Part shown: piece by piece, positions 8,702 to 17,598 of the stretch | How the letters are laid out: each line of letters begins with the position of its first letter | Position numbering within the stretch: the first letter of the stretch is position 1 | Source: Cognatishimia maritima | Lineage (GTDB): Bacteria; Pseudomonadota; Alphaproteobacteria; Rhodobacterales; Rhodobacteraceae | NCBI RefSeq assembly: GCF_900129685.1 | Contig: NZ_FQWM01000002.1 | Location: forward strand, 21,814 to 85,813 | Reading direction: 5' to 3' | DNA length: 64,000 nt | Made by a program: the position numbers and the translations under genes | Notes under the pieces: model-generated | The model's database searches: none | The model's input: the letters and a program-made list of their open reading frames with translations, nothing else | Told to the model about the DNA's origin: nothing

Positions 8702-9718
8702 TTAGAAGGCGTCTTCGAATTTCTTTGCCAGATCTTCGATATTGTCTGGTGGCCAGTCGTCCACGTCCATGCCGAGGTGCAGACCCATGCCGGACAGCAC
8801 TTCTTTGATCTCGTTCAAAGATTTGCGGCCGAAGTTCGGGGTGCGCAGCATTTCTGCTTCGGTTTTCTGGATCAGATCGCCGATGTAAACGATGTTGTCG
8901 TTCTTCAGGCAATTCGCAGACCGTACGGACAGCTCCAGTTCGTCCACTTTCTTCAGCAGAAGTGGGTTGAACTCAAGACCATCGTCCTCGTCCTGACGAC
9001 CAGCCGCTTCTGGCTCGTCGAAGTTCACGAAGATAGACAGCTGGTCCTGCAGAATGCGCGCTGCGTATGCAACCGCGTCTTCTGGTGTGATAGAGCCATC
9101 TGTTTCGATCTTCATGGTCAGCTTGTCATAGTCCAGAACCTGACCTTCACGGGTTGGCTGAACGTCGTAGGACACGCGCTTGACCGGAGAGTAGATTGCA
9201 TCGATTGGCATCAGGCCAATAGGTGCATCTTCTGGCTTGTTTTTGTCCGCAGACACATAGCCTTTGCCGGTGTTGACGGTCAGTTCAACGAAGAGGTCCG
9301 CGCCGTCATCCAAGTGACAGATCACGTGATCTTTGTTCAGAACTTCAATGCCTGCAGAGTCAGAGATATCAGCCGCAGTCACAGCACCCGGACCCTTTGC
9401 ATTGATCGAAAGACGCTTTGGTCCTTCGACTTCCATGCGCAGCGCAACCTGCTTGAGGTTCAGGATGATGTCGGTGACGTCTTCACGCACACCCGCCACA
9501 GAAGAGAACTCATGCAGAACGTTGTCGATTTGCACAGACGTGATGGCCGCACCTTGCAGCGAGCTCATCAGAACGCGACGCAGCGCGTTGCCCAATGTCA
9601 GACCAAAGCCGCGTTCCAGCGGTTCGGCGACGACAGTCGCTTGGCGTGCAGGGTCATTGCCCGGCTTAATTTCAAGCTGGGTTGGCTTGATCAATTCTGC
9701 CCAGTTTTTGTGGATCAT
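8702..9718 (-). CDS. rpoA: DNA-directed RNA polymerase subunit alpha
   Basis: A 338-residue RNA polymerase alpha subunit. The N-terminal dimerisation domain (about 1-235) starts [12 protein letters not shown] and contains [15 protein letters not shown]; the C-terminal domain (about 250-330), which contacts UP elements and activators, contains [12 protein letters not shown] and [12 protein letters not shown] chose the internal ATG giving MIHKNW because this is the conserved N-terminus; the open frame extends seven codons further up. It lies in the alpha operon between rpsK (115 bp) and rplQ. Confidence 0.98.
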   Translation of the reverse strand: MIHKNWAELIKPTQLEIKPGNDPARQATVVAEPLERGFGLTLGNALRRVLMSSLQGAAITSVQIDNVLHEFSSVAGVREDVTDIILNLKQVALRMEVEGPKRLSINAKGPGAVTAADISDSAGIEVLNKDHVICHLDDGADLFVELTVNTGKGYVSADKNKPEDAPIGLMPIDAIYSPVKRVSYDVQPTREGQVLDYDKLTMKIETDGSITPEDAVAYAARILQDQLSIFVNFDEPEAAGRQDEDDGLEFNPLLLKKVDELELSVRSANCLKNDNIVYIGDLIQKTEAEMLRTPNFGRKSLNEIKEVLSGMGLHLGMDVDDWPPDNIEDLAKKFEDAF

Positions 9719-9833
9719 GCGTCCCTCCATTCTTGTCAAACCCCCATGATCAATCAGGGTTCGACTCCCGAGGTTTCAAAATGACGAACTGGGGCCGTGA
9801 CGAAATACGCGGCCCCAGGTACCAATACTTAGA

Positions 9834-10223
9834 TTAAACGCGGCGGCGCTTTGGTGGGCGGCAGCCGTTGTGTGCGATTGGGGTCACGTCACGGATAGAT
9901 GTGATATTGAACCCAATGGCAGCCAATGCGCGCAGTGCGGATTCACGACCGGACCCTGGACCTTGAACTTCAACTTCCAGAGTTTTTACGCCGTGATCCT
10001 GTGCTTTTTTGCCAGCATCTTCCGCAGCCATCTGAGCCGCATATGGGGTAGACTTACGGGAGCCTTTGAAACCCATGGTGCCAGCAGAGGACCAAGAAAT
10101 TGCGTTACCCTGAACGTCAGAGATCAGGATTTTTGTGTTGTTGAACGAAGAGTTCACGTGAGCAACACCAGCGGCGATGTTCTTACGTTCTTTGCGCTTA
10201 GGCGCTCTCTTATCGCGTGCCAT
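9834..10223 (-). CDS. rpsK: 30S ribosomal protein S11
   Basis: A 129-residue S11, part of the platform near the E site and the Shine-Dalgarno/anti-SD helix. Signature stretches [25 protein letters not shown] and [10 protein letters not shown] (C-terminus) are intact, and length is normal. It lies 14 bp downstream of rpsM and is surely co-transcribed with rpsM and rpoA. Confidence 0.98.
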   Translation of the reverse strand: MARDKRAPKRKERKNIAAGVAHVNSSFNNTKILISDVQGNAISWSSAGTMGFKGSRKSTPYAAQMAAEDAGKKAQDHGVKTLEVEVQGPGSGRESALRALAAIGFNITSIRDVTPIAHNGCRPPKRRRV

Positions 10224-10237
10224 CTAATCAGCCCCCC

Positions 10238-10606
10238 TTATTTCTTCTTACCAGCAATGGCCTTTGCAGGACCTTTGCGAGTACGAGCGTTGGTGTGGGT
10301 ACGCTGACCGCGAACCGGTAGGTTACGACGGTGACGCAGACCGCGGTAGCAGCCCAGGTCCATCAGACGTTTGATGTTCATCTGAACTTCACGGCGCAGG
10401 TCACCTTCAACGGTGAAGTTTGCGTCGATGTGTTCACGAACGGCCAGAACTTCTGCGTCGGACAGTTCGTTTACGCGGCGAGTGGCGTCGATACCAACTG
10501 CTTCGCAGATTGCTTTTGCAGAGGTGTGGCCAATGCCAGTGATATAAGTCAGGGCGATCGGGACCCGTTTGTGGGTCGGGATATTAACGCCGGCGATACG
10601 TGCCAA
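10238..10606 (-). CDS. rpsM: 30S ribosomal protein S13
   Basis: A 122-residue S13 of the small-subunit head, contacting the P-site tRNA and L5 through intersubunit bridges. The start [14 protein letters not shown], the helix-two-turn-helix [11 protein letters not shown], and the basic tail [17 protein letters not shown] are present. In most bacteria it follows adk, infA or rpmJ; here an antiporter gene and a small membrane-protein gene separate it from adk, and it heads its own unit with a promoter about 160 bp upstream and a hairpin in its leader. Confidence 0.98.
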   Translation of the reverse strand: MARIAGVNIPTHKRVPIALTYITGIGHTSAKAICEAVGIDATRRVNELSDAEVLAVREHIDANFTVEGDLRREVQMNIKRLMDLGCYRGLRHRRNLPVRGQRTHTNARTRKGPAKAIAGKKK

Positions 10607-10664
10607 GTGTCTTAGTCCTTCATTGTTGCGGTTCCGTAGCTCCAGAACCTTTTTTCACAACATA

Positions 10665-10692
10665 AGCCCGAGGCGTTTAGGGCCATCGGGCT
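10665..10692 (-). promoter_or_regulatory. Hairpin in the rpsM leader
   Basis: In the 160-nt leader between promoter and rpsM, arms AGCCCGA and TCGGGCT with inner GGC/GCC pairing form a stem-loop lying about 60-85 nt before the start codon. In E. coli the corresponding leader is bound by S4 for autoregulation; rpsD is absent from this operon here. A regulatory role for this hairpin is inference only. Confidence 0.4.
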
Positions 10693-10766
10693 ATAGCTGA
10701 TCAGGTGATCTGTTTCGCGGGCGCGACCCGAAAAACAAGAATTTGATTCTCTTAAAGAGATAGGGG

Positions 10767-10795
10767 TGCATACGGGGGAATTGGGGGTGGGTCAA
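10767..10795 (-). promoter_or_regulatory. Promoter of the rpsM-rpsK-rpoA-rplQ unit
   Basis: TTGACC and TATGCA, 17 bp apart on the minus strand, lie just downstream of the small membrane-protein gene and about 160 bp before rpsM. They match the spacing seen ahead of the other ribosomal units. Confidence 0.75.
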
Positions 10796-10813
10796 GTGGC
10801 TGAACCCTGCCAA

Positions 10814-11158
10814 TCATAATTCAGTAGTTTGCACCGAATTCAATAAACGTTTGATCACCGCTGGCCAGTAAATCAGGTAGGCGAGCCCAAGCGTAACGAT
10901 TGAAAGTAAGAGCCAAACAAGCGCATGACCCAAAATATCGACAAACGCTACCTCAACATTCAGTTTGGCTATCTTACTACCAGCTCCATCGACAACATAA
11001 GTCCGATTAATTGGTGCCTTTAAAAAATAGTATGGCAGAACAAAAAGAGCCAAGCCAAAGGTCACCACTGACAGAATGATCCAAATTACGAGTTGTCCGA
11101 TTGCCTCGCCAACACTGAATTCGCACTTAAGATTTTTGCCAAGCATTTCCGCATCCAA
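10814..11158 (-). CDS. Small membrane protein with an internal duplication (DUF6693-like)
   Basis: A 114-residue membrane protein made of two similar halves. Each has a segment of the form LxxWxxLSxVTxGLA, visible as WIILSVVTFGLALF (about 27-40) and WLLLSIVTLGLAYL (about 82-95), each ending in a Lys-containing turn. Four hydrophobic helices are likely. It resembles uncharacterised small proteins I associate with DUF6693, but that name is from memory. Function is unknown. It sits between the CPA2 antiporter and rpsM on the same strand, 108 bp after the antiporter. Its codons look more AT-rich than those of the ribosomal genes, suggesting later arrival. Confidence 0.6.
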   Translation of the reverse strand: MDAEMLGKNLKCEFSVGEAIGQLVIWIILSVVTFGLALFVLPYYFLKAPINRTYVVDGAGSKIAKLNVEVAFVDILGHALVWLLLSIVTLGLAYLIYWPAVIKRLLNSVQTTEL

Positions 11159-11266
11159 TTTCTACTTAAAATTGAACTCTCAATACTGAGTTATGCCTTG
11201 TTGGGCAAGAGAGCTAATTCTGCTGCGTGCAGTTAGTCCGCCAAGCAATAATCAAGGACTTTGCCC

Positions 11267-13132
11267 CTACCCCTTCTCCGCCATAATCTCCCCGGCGCGC
11301 TGCGCCATTTCGGCCTCCCACTCTGCACGACGATCTTGGATCGAGGCCAAATAAGCCTCGTTCTCTGTCGCGGGAATGGACGGATCGTAATGTTCGGCCA
11401 CGGCCAACATCCCCTTGCGGTCCACCTCGGCAAAGACATCGGCGATCCGCTGCGCCTGATCGCGGGAATAGCCCAGCCCTTCGAAGGCCGACCGGCCCAT
11501 GCGCAAAGAACTGTCGTAGGTCTCGCGGATAATGTCGCGGCATCCCAGTGCCCAAAGGTCATAGACATGGTTCCGGTCCATTGCGCGGGCAACAACGTGC
11601 ACGTCTGGATAGTGGCTTTTCAGATAGTGAACGAGTTCTGAAATCTGATCTTTTTCATCAATCGCCACCACAACGAGTTTCGCGTGTTCAATCCCTGCGG
11701 CGTGCAAGAGGTCAGGTCGCGTCGCGTCACCGTAATAGGCCTGCACCCCAAACAGTTTCAGCATCTCTAGCTGGCGCGCACTATAGTCGATCACCGTCGG
11801 GTTCAGCCCGGCCCCACGGAGCATCCGCGCAACAATCCCGCCCACACGGCCATGGCCTGCAATGATGATATCGTTCTCCTCGGCGATCTCATCCATCTCG
11901 CGTTCTTCGGCTTCCGAGAACCGGGGGGCCACGACACGGTCGTACAGAATAAACAGCGCGGGCGTTAGCAGCATCGAGAGCGCCACGACCAGCAACAAGC
12001 GATCTGCAAGGTCAGCGGGGATCACCGCATTGCTGACTGTGAACGAGAGCAGCACAAACCCAAATTCCCCCGCCTGCGCCAAGCCCAGCGCGAAAAGCCA
12101 ACGGTCCGCGCCCTCGATCTTGAAAATCACCGCCAGCACCAACAGCACCGCCGCCTTCAGCACCATCAAGCCAAGCGTCAGCACAACGATCAGCGCCAGA
12201 TTGTCAAACAGCAGACCAAAGTTGATGCCCGCGCCCACCGTCATAAAGAACAAGCCCAGCAGCAGCCCTTTGAACGGGTCAATATCGCTTTCCAACTCGT
12301 GGCGGTATTCACTGTTCGCCAGCACAACACCCGCAAGGAAGGTGCCAAGCGCCGGAGAGAGACCGACCAGCGACATCAATAAGGCAATGCCGATGACCAT
12401 CATCAAAGCGGTCGCCACAAAGAGTTCCCGAAGATTCGCCCCGGCGATAAACCTGAATATTGGGCTGGTCAGGAACATCCCGCCGCCAACCACAGCCGCG
12501 ATTGAGCCAAGCGTCACAAGTGCAACGCCCCACCCCGGCAGCCCGTCAACCAGGCTGAGCGACGCGCCATGATGCGCATCATCCCCGTGGGATGCATGCG
12601 ACATCGCCTCGACCAGGTCCGGCAACGCCAGCAAAGGCACCAGCGCCAGCATCGGGATCACCGCGATATCTTGAAACAGCAAGACCGAGAAGCTCGACTG
12701 CCCGCCGTCGCTTTTCATCAGGCCTTTCTCGCCCAGCGTCTGCAAAACAATCGCTGTCGAGGAGAGCGCAAAGACCAGCCCAATCGCCAAGGCAACGGTC
12801 CAAGGCTGACCAAACAGCATCGCAACCGCCATCACCAAAGCCGCGGTGATCCCCACCTGCCCACCGCCCAGGCCCAGCAATTTCGCCCGCATGGACCACA
12901 GCAGCTTAGGCTCCAATTCCAGCCCTACCAGAAACAGCATCATCACAACGCCGAATTCCGCAAAATGCTGGATCGACACCACATCCACATGCAGCCATGC
13001 AAGGATCGGGCTAATGACAATACCCGCGATCAGATAGCCCAGCACCGACCCCAGCCCGAGCCGCGAGGCAATTGGCACAGACACAACGCCAGCCACCAGA
13101 AATACAAAAGCTAGCAAAAGAAAATCGGTCAT
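11267..13132 (-). CDS. CPA2-family monovalent cation/proton antiporter with RCK domain (KefB/KefC/YbaL-like)
   Basis: A 621-residue protein with an N-terminal Na+/H+ exchanger domain of about 12 helices (to about residue 400) and a C-terminal RCK/TrkA-N Rossmann domain whose nucleotide-binding loop GHGRVGG begins at about residue 426. This is the KefB/KefC layout for K+ (or Na+) efflux in exchange for protons, gated by a bound nucleotide or glutathione adduct. An unusual loop at about residues 178-192 is rich in His and Asp (SHASHGDDAHHG). I chose the internal ATG giving MTDFLLLAF because the membrane domain starts there. It is inserted between adk and rpsM, pairs normally close together. Confidence 0.85.
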   Translation of the reverse strand: MTDFLLLAFVFLVAGVVSVPIASRLGLGSVLGYLIAGIVISPILAWLHVDVVSIQHFAEFGVVMMLFLVGLELEPKLLWSMRAKLLGLGGGQVGITAALVMAVAMLFGQPWTVALAIGLVFALSSTAIVLQTLGEKGLMKSDGGQSSFSVLLFQDIAVIPMLALVPLLALPDLVEAMSHASHGDDAHHGASLSLVDGLPGWGVALVTLGSIAAVVGGGMFLTSPIFRFIAGANLRELFVATALMMVIGIALLMSLVGLSPALGTFLAGVVLANSEYRHELESDIDPFKGLLLGLFFMTVGAGINFGLLFDNLALIVVLTLGLMVLKAAVLLVLAVIFKIEGADRWLFALGLAQAGEFGFVLLSFTVSNAVIPADLADRLLLVVALSMLLTPALFILYDRVVAPRFSEAEEREMDEIAEENDIIIAGHGRVGGIVARMLRGAGLNPTVIDYSARQLEMLKLFGVQAYYGDATRPDLLHAAGIEHAKLVVVAIDEKDQISELVHYLKSHYPDVHVVARAMDRNHVYDLWALGCRDIIRETYDSSLRMGRSAFEGLGYSRDQAQRIADVFAEVDRKGMLAVAEHYDPSIPATENEAYLASIQDRRAEWEAEMAQRAGEIMAEKG

Positions 13133-13231
13133 CGTCCGCGCGTCCTCACAAAATGTCTCTGCCCCAAGCATTCACAGCGACATGCCCAAAGTAAAGAAAA
13201 TGCTGCGCCCACGTCCCGACAAAGACCCAGA

Positions 13232-13267
13232 CAAAGAAAAACGCCCCACCGGTGACCGATGGAGCGT
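13232..13267 (-). terminator. Intrinsic terminator after adk
   Basis: Arms at 13241-13252 and 13256-13267 form a 12-bp stem with two G-U pairs and a three-base loop; the minus strand then reads TTTTTCTTTG. It closes the rplO-secY-adk unit before the inserted antiporter gene. Confidence 0.85.
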
Positions 13268-13291
13268 CCTGAAACTTCGATGTGGCGTGAC

Positions 13292-13867
13292 TTAGTCGAG
13301 CGCAGCCGCGATCTCGGCCTGAACGTCTTTGATCGGCGCAAGGCCATCAACCCAGATCAGGTTGCCCTTGGCGTGGTAATAGCCGATCAGCGCGTTGGTC
13401 TTTTTGTAGTATTCCATCAAGCGCACTTTCAGGCTCTCGGCATTGTCGTCCGCACGGGCGACGCCACCTGCAGCCACAGCCTCTGCCGCACGACCGACGA
13501 TGCGATCGACCAGAACCTCATCGTTCACGGCCAGTGCGATCACAGCGTCCAGCTTTTCGCCGGTCTCTTTCAGAAGCTCTTCCAGAGCGTCTGCTTGAGT
13601 CAAAGTGCGTGGGAAGCCGTCAAAGATGAAACCACCTTTTTTGTCGCCTTCCAGCTTTTCGCGGATCAGGCCGATGACGATCTCATCTGTGACCAACTCG
13701 CCTGCGTCCATAATGGCCGCAACCTTTTTGCCCATCTCAGAGCCACTGGTCTTTGCTTCACGCAGCATATCGCCAGTGGACAGTTGGATCATGTCACGGG
13801 TTTCAACCAGATGGGCCGCTTGTGTGCCCTTACCTGCGCCCGGAGGGCCTAGGATAATAATATTCAT
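13292..13867 (-). CDS. adk: Adenylate kinase
   Basis: A 191-residue adenylate kinase (ATP + AMP = 2 ADP). The P-loop GPPGAGKGT is at residues 7-15, the AMP-binding loop includes LSTGDMLR, and the DGFPRT motif is intact. The LID is short: after VDRIVGR comes a brief Ala/Gly-rich segment instead of the long zinc- or Tyr-containing lid, so this is the short form common in alphaproteobacteria. Its ATG overlaps the secY stop by 4 bp. Coupling of adk to secY is standard. Confidence 0.97.
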   Translation of the reverse strand: MNIIILGPPGAGKGTQAAHLVETRDMIQLSTGDMLREAKTSGSEMGKKVAAIMDAGELVTDEIVIGLIREKLEGDKKGGFIFDGFPRTLTQADALEELLKETGEKLDAVIALAVNDEVLVDRIVGRAAEAVAAGGVARADDNAESLKVRLMEYYKKTNALIGYYHAKGNLIWVDGLAPIKDVQAEIAAALD

Positions 13868-15228
13868 CGACGAGCAGCTCCCTTTCTCCCGCGCTTCTTG
13901 GAACCCTTTCCACGCAGCTGCGATTTTTCAATCAGGCCTTCATACTGGTGTGCCAGCAGATGGCTCTGAACCTGCTGAATGGTATCCATTGTCACAGACA
14001 CAACAATCAGCACCGAAGTCCCGCCAAAATAGAAAGGAATTGCCAGTTGGCCACGGAGAATCTCTGGTAGGAGACAAACTGCCGCAAGGTAACCTGACCC
14101 CAGGACCAGAATACGCGTCACAACGTACTCAAGATACTCCGCCGTTTTCTTACCGGGGCGAATACCTGGCACAAAACCGTTTTGGTTTTTCAGGTTGTCC
14201 GCTACTTCGTCGACCTTGAACGACACGTTGAAGGTGTAGAAGAAGGCGAAGAAGACGATCATCGCTGTAAAGAACAACAGATACAGCGGCTGACCCGGAC
14301 CGAAATAGGCCAGAATGGTCGACATGATCGGGCTGGTCTGGTTGCCAGAGAAGGTCGAAATCGTTGTCGGCAGCAGCAGCAGAGAACTTGCAAAGATCGC
14401 CGGGATCACGCCTGCTGGGTTTACTTTGACCGGCAAGTGGCTGGAGCCACCGTCATAGACTTTCATGCCCACCTGACGGCGCGGGTATTGAATGTGGATC
14501 TTGCGCAGCGCGCGCTCCATGAAGACCACGAAGGCGATGGTCGCAACAACCATGACAATCACGCCCACAATCACCGCCGGGCTGATCGCGCCAGAGCGGC
14601 CAGAGGCAAAGAATTGTGCCAGTGCCGCAGGCACTTCGGCGATGATGCCGACGAAGATGATCAATGAGATACCGTTACCGATGCCACGTGCGGTGATCTG
14701 CTCACCCAGCCACATCAGGAACATGGTGCCACCCACCAGCGTGACCATGCAGGATACGATAAAGAACAGCCCCGGTTGGGTCACAAGGTCGCCAGACTGC
14801 AAAGACACGGCCAAGCCATAGGACTGCAGCGTCGCCAACAATACCGTGCCATAGCGGGTGTATTGGTTGATCTTCTTGCGGCCCTGCTCGCCTTCTTTCT
14901 TCAACTGCTCCAAAGCTGGAACCATTGATGTCAGAAGCTGCACGATGATCGAGGCGGAGATGTAAGGCATAATGCCAAGGGCAAAGATGCCCATCCGGCC
15001 CAATGCACCCCCTGTAAACATGGTCAGGATGCCGCCAATACCCTGCGCCGCGCCTTCCATAAATTCACGCAGCGCATTCGCATCAATGCCCGGCACCGGA
15101 ATATAGGTGCCCAAGCGATAAACGATCAAAAGCGCGATGGTGAACAGAATGCGGTTGCGAAGATCGGTCGCTTTACCAAGCGCGGCCCAGCTTGTGTTGG
15201 CCGCCATTTGTTCTGCTGCAGATACCAT
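13864..15228 (-). CDS. secY: Preprotein translocase subunit SecY
   Basis: A 454-residue SecY with ten predicted helices; it forms the inner-membrane channel with SecE (encoded at 58.3 kb in this window) and SecG. Recognisable landmarks are [20 protein letters not shown] (helix 1), the plug region after it with [19 protein letters not shown], and cytoplasmic loop 5 with [19 protein letters not shown]. The C-terminus is basic ([14 protein letters not shown]). It follows rplO by 110 bp and overlaps adk. Confidence 0.98.
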   Translation of the reverse strand: MVSAAEQMAANTSWAALGKATDLRNRILFTIALLIVYRLGTYIPVPGIDANALREFMEGAAQGIGGILTMFTGGALGRMGIFALGIMPYISASIIVQLLTSMVPALEQLKKEGEQGRKKINQYTRYGTVLLATLQSYGLAVSLQSGDLVTQPGLFFIVSCMVTLVGGTMFLMWLGEQITARGIGNGISLIIFVGIIAEVPAALAQFFASGRSGAISPAVIVGVIVMVVATIAFVVFMERALRKIHIQYPRRQVGMKVYDGGSSHLPVKVNPAGVIPAIFASSLLLLPTTISTFSGNQTSPIMSTILAYFGPGQPLYLLFFTAMIVFFAFFYTFNVSFKVDEVADNLKNQNGFVPGIRPGKKTAEYLEYVVTRILVLGSGYLAAVCLLPEILRGQLAIPFYFGGTSVLIVVSVTMDTIQQVQSHLLAHQYEGLIEKSQLRGKGSKKRGRKGAARR

Positions 15229-15338
15229 TCGGATCTCTCTTCAAATGACAACGCCGCCAAGAGCGTTTTCCAGCTCCGGCGGCGTTAAATAGGAAAACTA
15301 GAGTGTATGTAAGCGGGTTGCCCCCCGCTCACAACCTC

Positions 15339-15812
15339 TTATTCAGCCGCTGGCGCGGAAGTGACCTTTAGGGAGCCACCTGCTTTTTCAACAGCTTCAA
15401 CGGCAGATTTGGACGCGCCGGTAACTTCGATGTTGGCTTTCGCGGTGATTTCACCTTTTGCCAATACACGAACACCGTCTTTCACGCGACGGATCAGGCC
15501 AGAAGCAACCAGTGCTTCTTCGGTGATCGGCGCGGAAGCGTCCAGTTTCTTTTCGTCGATGAATTTCTGAATCAGGCCCAGATTTACAACCGCGAAAGCC
15601 TTGCGGTTTGGCTTGTTGAAGCCACGCTTAGGCAGACGTTGGTACAAAGGCATTTGGCCGCCTTCGTAACCCTTGATCGCAACACCAGAACGGGATTTCT
15701 GACCTTTGATACCACGGCCACCCATTTTACCTTTGCCGGAACCCGGACCACGTGCAACACGTGTACGTTTCTTGGCGGCACCTGGGTTGTCGCGCAACTC
15801 ATGCAGTTTCAT
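15339..15812 (-). CDS. rplO: 50S ribosomal protein L15
   Basis: A 157-residue L15. Its extended glycine-rich N-terminus ([15 protein letters not shown], then [18 protein letters not shown]) threads into 23S rRNA; the globular domain follows. The internal ATG at MKLHEL was chosen; the 42-codon upstream extension is the leader read in frame and contains the promoter. In most bacteria rplO directly follows rpmD; here an HNH gene and a DUF1127 gene intervene, and rplO heads a separate unit with secY and adk. Confidence 0.97.
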   Translation of the reverse strand: MKLHELRDNPGAAKKRTRVARGPGSGKGKMGGRGIKGQKSRSGVAIKGYEGGQMPLYQRLPKRGFNKPNRKAFAVVNLGLIQKFIDEKKLDASAPITEEALVASGLIRRVKDGVRVLAKGEITAKANIEVTGASKSAVEAVEKAGGSLKVTSAPAAE

Positions 15813-15909
15813 ATCGCTTCTCCTTGCCGGAACTGACCCCTGAAGCGTAAGCGGGCCAAACACGGCTTTTCTTGATTTGTGATTCTGTGGCGTTTGAGGC
15901 CACTGGGGG

Positions 15910-15938
15910 CGTATAGGCGTAGTCTTTAAGGGAATCAA
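15910..15938 (-). promoter_or_regulatory. Promoter of the rplO-secY-adk unit
   Basis: TTGATT and TATACG, exactly 17 bp apart on the minus strand, about 98 bp before the rplO start and 16 bp after the HNH gene ends. The -10 hexamer is the same as at rpsL and rpsJ. Confidence 0.8.
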
Positions 15939-15953
15939 GTGGACTCAGTTCAT

Positions 15954-16715
15954 TCAGCCATTCACCCATCCAACCCGGGGGTTTTTCATCAGGTAATTGG
16001 GGAACTGAACCAGCATATTTGAAGCGCCGTAATCTATTCCACCGCCGCAATTCTTGATGGTACAACCGCTCATCGCTAGCCCCCCAACATTAGTTGAGCT
16101 TTCGCTGAAAACAAACCGCTCTCCGCCGATGACAATATTGCCGGTGACTTTTGCATGCTCTCCTGAAAGATCTATTGTAAAAAAATTCTCGCCATGCCGC
16201 TTTCTAATTTTAAGATAATCGGCCCTGAACTCCACGTCCCAAAGACCTTGAGTATGAACCAGCACATCATTGTTGACTATTTTCAGCTCCGGCCAAAAGT
16301 CGTCTCTTGGTAGATAAACGCTGATCAAGCTTTGATTATCACGGACTGAATAACTGATTATGGATTGACCATAATAGCTGACTATGTTGGGCGTATTGAT
16401 GAAGGTATTGGAGCCCAGAACAAACGAAGACTTTTCGCGATCAGTACCGAGCTCACCTCTTAGTTTTCCTTTGCCTTTATTCTCCGGTGCGGATTTTAAC
16501 TCGTATTGTCGGTCTCTGTGCCATTTCGCCACTATTCGATGACATGTTGGACATAGTGCGATCATATCTTCAGGCCGGTTATGATGCTCTTCTTGCCAAG
16601 GTACGATGTGGTGATAGTCCAAAATTGGATTTCCACATTTCGCGCAGCCAAAAAATGCTTCTTGCCTTAATTGGGTCCGCACCGGCAGAGGAATGTATCT
16701 ATGTTTTTCGGTCAA
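15954..16715 (-). CDS. HNH endonuclease-domain protein with an unknown beta-rich C-terminal domain
   Basis: A 253-residue protein. Residues 10-65 form an HNH nuclease fold: CAKCGNPI (zinc CxxC), then DYHHIVPW (catalytic His region) and ALCPTCHRIVAKWH (second CxxC and final H). Metal ligands and catalytic histidines are all present. The remaining 180 residues are not recognised; they are rich in short beta-like stretches with Asn and Gly (LGSNTFINTPNIVSYYG, NIVIGGERFVFSESSTNVG, CTIKNCGGGIDYG) that recall right-handed beta-helix or adhesion-like repeats. No signal peptide. The gene is visibly more AT-rich than the ribosomal genes around it, suggesting horizontal origin. It lies between rpmD and rplO. 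A role in phage defence or mobile-DNA biology is possible but unproven. Confidence 0.75.
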   Translation of the reverse strand: MTEKHRYIPLPVRTQLRQEAFFGCAKCGNPILDYHHIVPWQEEHHNRPEDMIALCPTCHRIVAKWHRDRQYELKSAPENKGKGKLRGELGTDREKSSFVLGSNTFINTPNIVSYYGQSIISYSVRDNQSLISVYLPRDDFWPELKIVNNDVLVHTQGLWDVEFRADYLKIRKRHGENFFTIDLSGEHAKVTGNIVIGGERFVFSESSTNVGGLAMSGCTIKNCGGGIDYGASNMLVQFPNYLMKNPRVGWVNG

Positions 16716-16768
16716 TGCTCATCTCCTAAAATCAGCTGATAGAATAACCGATTTAATCAACTAAAGAA

Positions 16769-16834
16769 GCCCGGCACCGCCGGGCAGCGCCCGACCGCCC
16801 CCATGGGCGGGCGCTTTGCTTCCGCCCGCGGTCA
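16769..16834. repeat. Dispersed palindromic repeat, GC-rich family
   Basis: A short GC-rich copy with GCCCGACCGCCCC...GGGCGGGCGC arms and a trailing CCCGCGGTC. It shares its ends with copies at 24.1, 28.8, 35.2 and 41.6 kb. It lies between the HNH gene and the DUF1127 terminator. Confidence 0.55.
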
Positions 16835-16867
16835 AGCGATGCCCTCAATTCAGAAACCACATCCCCC

Positions 16868-16899
16868 AAAAAACAAAACGCCCCCCAAATGGGAGGCGT
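16868..16899 (-). terminator. Intrinsic terminator after the DUF1127 gene
   Basis: ACGCCTCCC pairs with GGGGGGCGT (one G-U) around a short loop, followed on the minus strand by TTTTGTTTTTT. Confidence 0.85.
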
Positions 16900-16925
16900 G
16901 AAAATCTCAAATGGTATGTCTCGGC

Positions 16926-17141
16926 TTATGCGCCGTAGACGTGCTCGCGTGCCAGATAGTGGATATCGTAACGAGAGATACCCAGATCGGACAGATCACG
17001 GTCAGACAGATCGCTCAACTCGCGTACGGTTGCGGCGTATTTTGCACGCAGCGCGCGGGCGGCTTTGAAGTCTGCGAAAGCCACACGAATGCGGTCTGCA
17101 AAGCTGATGGCGTTGTAAGATGTTGTTGCTACGGTTGCCAT
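16926..17141 (-). CDS. DUF1127 small arginine-rich protein (YjiS-like)
   Basis: A 71-residue protein whose C-terminal half carries the DUF1127 signature LSDRDLSDLGISRYDI. Small DUF1127 proteins in alphaproteobacteria have been linked to RNA binding, RNA turnover and stress or phosphate responses. The ATG giving MATVATTSYN is preferred over the GTG two codons upstream because AAGGA lies 9 nt before it and only 3 nt before the GTG. It has its own promoter-like pair and its own terminator, so it is a single-gene unit inserted between rpmD and the HNH gene. Confidence 0.88.
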   Translation of the reverse strand: MATVATTSYNAISFADRIRVAFADFKAARALRAKYAATVRELSDLSDRDLSDLGISRYDIHYLAREHVYGA

Positions 17142-17212
17142 GTTCACGTTTCCTTAAAAGAGGACCAGGACCTATTTCCCGGTGATTTCACTTTGTTTCT
17201 CCTCGTGAGCCA

Positions 17213-17241
17213 CAGATAGGCCGAGGGGTTAGCGCAAACAA
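17213..17241 (-). promoter_or_regulatory. Putative promoter of the DUF1127 gene
   Basis: TTGTTT and TATCTG with a 17-bp spacer on the minus strand, about 72 bp upstream of the start codon. Confidence 0.6.
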
Positions 17242-17330
17242 CTGACAATAAGGTCTGGCCGTTATGCAGTTGCAGCATGGCTGTTTTCAGGGCGTTCGTA
17301 GTTGCAGCATCGCCCCGAAAAAACTGCACA

Positions 17331-17364
17331 AAAAAACGCCCCCGGAAAAACCGAGGGCGTTTTG
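17331..17364 (-). terminator. Intrinsic terminator after rpmD
   Basis: ACGCCCTCGG pairs with CCGGGGGCGT (one G-U) around TTTTT, then TTTTTTG on the minus strand. It ends the rpmC-to-rpmD unit, which shows that rplO needs its own promoter. Confidence 0.9.
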
Positions 17365-17397
17365 AAACCTAAGACCGGGCCAAAACCCGGCGCGGGC

Positions 17398-17586
17398 TTA
17401 TTCTTTCTCTTCGATGATCTCAACAAGATGCGGGATCTTGTTGACCATGCCGCGCACGGAAGGTGTGTCTTCCAATTCGCGGGTGCGGTTCATCTTGTTC
17501 AGACCCAGACCGATCAGCGTTGCGCGCTGTTCTTGTGGGCGACGAATCGGAGAACCGATCTGCTTTACAACGATAGTCTTAGCCAT
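17398..17586 (-). CDS. rpmD: 50S ribosomal protein L30
   Basis: A 62-residue L30 of normal length, with the family start [15 protein letters not shown] and the core [15 protein letters not shown]. It lies 12 bp after rpsE and is the last gene of the rpmC-rpmD unit; a strong terminator follows 33 bp later. Confidence 0.97.
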   Translation of the reverse strand: MAKTIVVKQIGSPIRRPQEQRATLIGLGLNKMNRTRELEDTPSVRGMVNKIPHLVEIIEEKE

Positions 17587-17598
17587 TGTCCGCTCTCC

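Noticed and set aside
15799..16065. Minus-strand open frame between rplO and the HNH gene
   Set aside because: It overlaps the rplO promoter and the HNH end in another frame, and has no motif or ribosome-binding site.
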